31,100 nt of DNA from Ruminococcus sp. AF41-9 (GTDB lineage Bacteria > Bacillota > Clostridia > Lachnospirales > Lachnospiraceae), in assembly GCF_003477525.1 (NCBI RefSeq), contig NZ_QUDO01000047.1, positions 1 to 31,100 of the forward strand, given 5' to 3'. Made by a program: the position numbers and the translations under genes. The notes below the pieces were generated by a model that was given only the letters and a program-made list of their open reading frames with translations, had not been told where the DNA came from and searched no databases. Shown here one piece after another: positions 31,001 to 31,100 of this stretch (its first letter is position 1; each line of letters opens with the position of its first letter).

Positions 31001-31100
31001 CACATGAGGTTCTACGCTTTACCGGAGGGACTTTTGCCTCCAGCAAAGACCTTTCCGTTACCGGAAGGGGTTTTAAAAGTTCTCTGATAAAATATCTTGC
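30945..31100 (-). CDS. tnpB: Probable TnpB (IS605 OrfB), C-terminal 51 codons
   Basis: The frame enters at the right window edge and ends at 30945. The visible tail begins ARYFIRELLKPLPVTER and ends LKELHLQMEILKAA. The opening fits the residues right after the 'D.NA..NI' RuvC-III motif of TnpB, and the rest a variable C-terminal extension. No catalytic residues are in view, so the call rests on this junction and on the hairpin-rich end that follows. Whether the complete gene is intact cannot be seen. Confidence 0.5.
   Translation of the reverse strand, partial: ARYFIRELLKPLPVTERSLLEAKVPPVKRRTSCVYADLKELHLQMEILKAA

Overview
The window reads as chromosome of an anaerobic, low-to-moderate GC Firmicute, most likely a gut Lachnospiraceae close to Blautia (inference from gene content; no rRNA is present). 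Pointers are a CooC-type nickel chaperone for CO dehydrogenase, a DUF3786 protein, a cellobiose phosphorylase, a polyamine operon of clostridial type, and strong SD sequences throughout. Most genes lie on the minus strand.

Layout. 1-2665: start of a LytTR-type response regulator (cut by the window edge), a small zinc-ribbon protein, cooC, a TetR regulator and a DUF3786 gene. 2666-5121: an Rrf2 regulator, then a worn region holding two gene remnants (cytidylate-kinase-like, XRE/HTH), a GNAT acetyltransferase and a NimA-like flavoprotein. The intergenic region between cooC and tetR recurs, diverged, between the DUF3786 gene and rrf2; both copies keep back-to-back promoters and a palindrome over the -10 boxes. 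5391-9332: a second TetR facing a three-gene set of free-standing condensation protein, carrier protein and AMP-forming ligase, a minimal NRPS-like pathway with unknown product. 9631-13996: a membrane GGDEF-PAS-GGDEF-EAL protein coupled to a membrane-anchored alpha/beta hydrolase.

14235-19971: polyamine operon, transcribed speA, speE, speB, carboxy(nor)spermidine dehydrogenase, carboxy(nor)spermidine decarboxylase. It starts from a TTGACA-17-TATGAT promoter about 450 nt upstream of speA and first makes a ~385-nt structured leader ending in an intrinsic terminator. The leader holds two 8-bp complementary pairs in interleaved (pseudoknot or mutually exclusive) order. I could not match it to a riboswitch class I know.

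20574-23320: MarR, MATE exporter and EamA transporter unit with a self-operator. 23513-26075: LOG-type phosphoribohydrolase, two iron-sulfur-type flavodoxin proteins and a TRIC-family channel. 26181-30026: divergent LacI regulator and cellobiose phosphorylase with operator and a nested palindrome between them. 30097-31100: a third flavodoxin-type protein, then the end of an IS200/IS605-type element: the last 51 codons of a probable tnpB and a hairpin-rich omega-RNA-like 3' region.

Best candidates for something undescribed are the speA leader RNA, the condensation/carrier/ligase set, and the duplicated regulatory region around cooC.
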